DNA of 64,000 nucleotides from contig OX377202.1 of NCBI GenBank assembly GCA_947396885.1, positions 10,168,001 through 10,232,000 on the forward strand. The letters are read 5' to 3'. The DNA is from Heligmosomoides polygyrus polygyrus (taxonomy: Eukaryota; Nematoda; Chromadorea; Rhabditida; Heligmosomidae). Below are positions 63,932 through 64,000 of the stretch, piece after piece (position 1 is the first letter of the stretch; each line of letters opens with the position of its first letter). Both the position numbers and the translations under genes were made by a program. A model generated the notes under the pieces. It saw nothing but the letters and a program-made list of their open reading frames with translations, was not told where the DNA came from and did no database searches.

Positions 63932-64000
63932 TAACACGAGAAGCGGGGTAGACCCAAAAATCATTTGGCGTTCGGCTCCGCTCTGAATCTGACCGTTCGC

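Overview
The window looks like the genome of a parasitic clade V (strongylid, hookworm-like) nematode. It has small exons with GT/AG introns, a 21/22 match to the nematode SL1 spliced leader, an RTE non-LTR retrotransposon, mariner elements (one of the bandit/Hsmar1 kind), a Penelope-like element, Helitrons with internal minisatellites, and more than twenty copies of a tRNA-derived SINE. The organism is inferred from these families; no database was searched. Most of the 64 kb is mobile or repeated DNA, and host genes are few.

Host genes. (1) An 11-exon gene on + (16369-26456) encodes a 381-residue papain-family (C1A) cysteine protease. The splice model keeps one frame throughout and gives a cytoplasmic tail, one membrane helix, an I29-type propeptide and a complete Cys-His-Asn catalytic set. 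Its introns hold SINEs, MITEs and a full-length RTE element. (2) A 4-exon gene on - (5233-7348) encodes a secreted protein of unknown family. Exons 2-4 also exist as an inverted second copy at 1-810, because positions 1-6058 form a large palindrome (arms 1-2166 and 2972-6058). Both copies are broken, by different lesions. (3) A C-type lectin gene start on - (30962-30594) has a signal peptide and the first part of the lectin domain. A Helitron sits in the next intron and the remaining exons were not found.

Layout. 1-6058: palindrome carrying a Helitron-like insertion in one arm. 6.9-15.2 kb: SINEs, a degenerate mariner, a hairpin MITE, an RTE tail and a hAT-like element that split a SINE. 15.2-26.6 kb: a deleted mariner followed by the protease gene. 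27-36 kb: SINEs, an AT-rich inverted-repeat element, a Helitron in the lectin gene, a long ~45-bp minisatellite array and a GC island. 35.7-46 kb: inverted-repeat and foldback elements, a homogeneous 136-bp tandem array, a Tc1/mariner relic and a second hAT-like element containing an RTE tail and a SINE. 46.6-52.7 kb: SINEs and AT-rich repeats. 52.7-59.2 kb: a Penelope-like element interrupted by an RTE tail, a cluster of GC-rich palindromic MITEs and a second LINE fragment. 59.2-64 kb: GC-rich anonymous DNA and four more MITEs.

The strongest results are exact insertion structures. These include target-site duplications for three non-LTR insertions and several SINEs, 8-bp duplications for two hAT-like elements, TAA/TTA duplications for a MITE family, and an empty site that dates a Helitron insertion after the palindrome formed. 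All coordinates were read by eye; splice sites are predictions.
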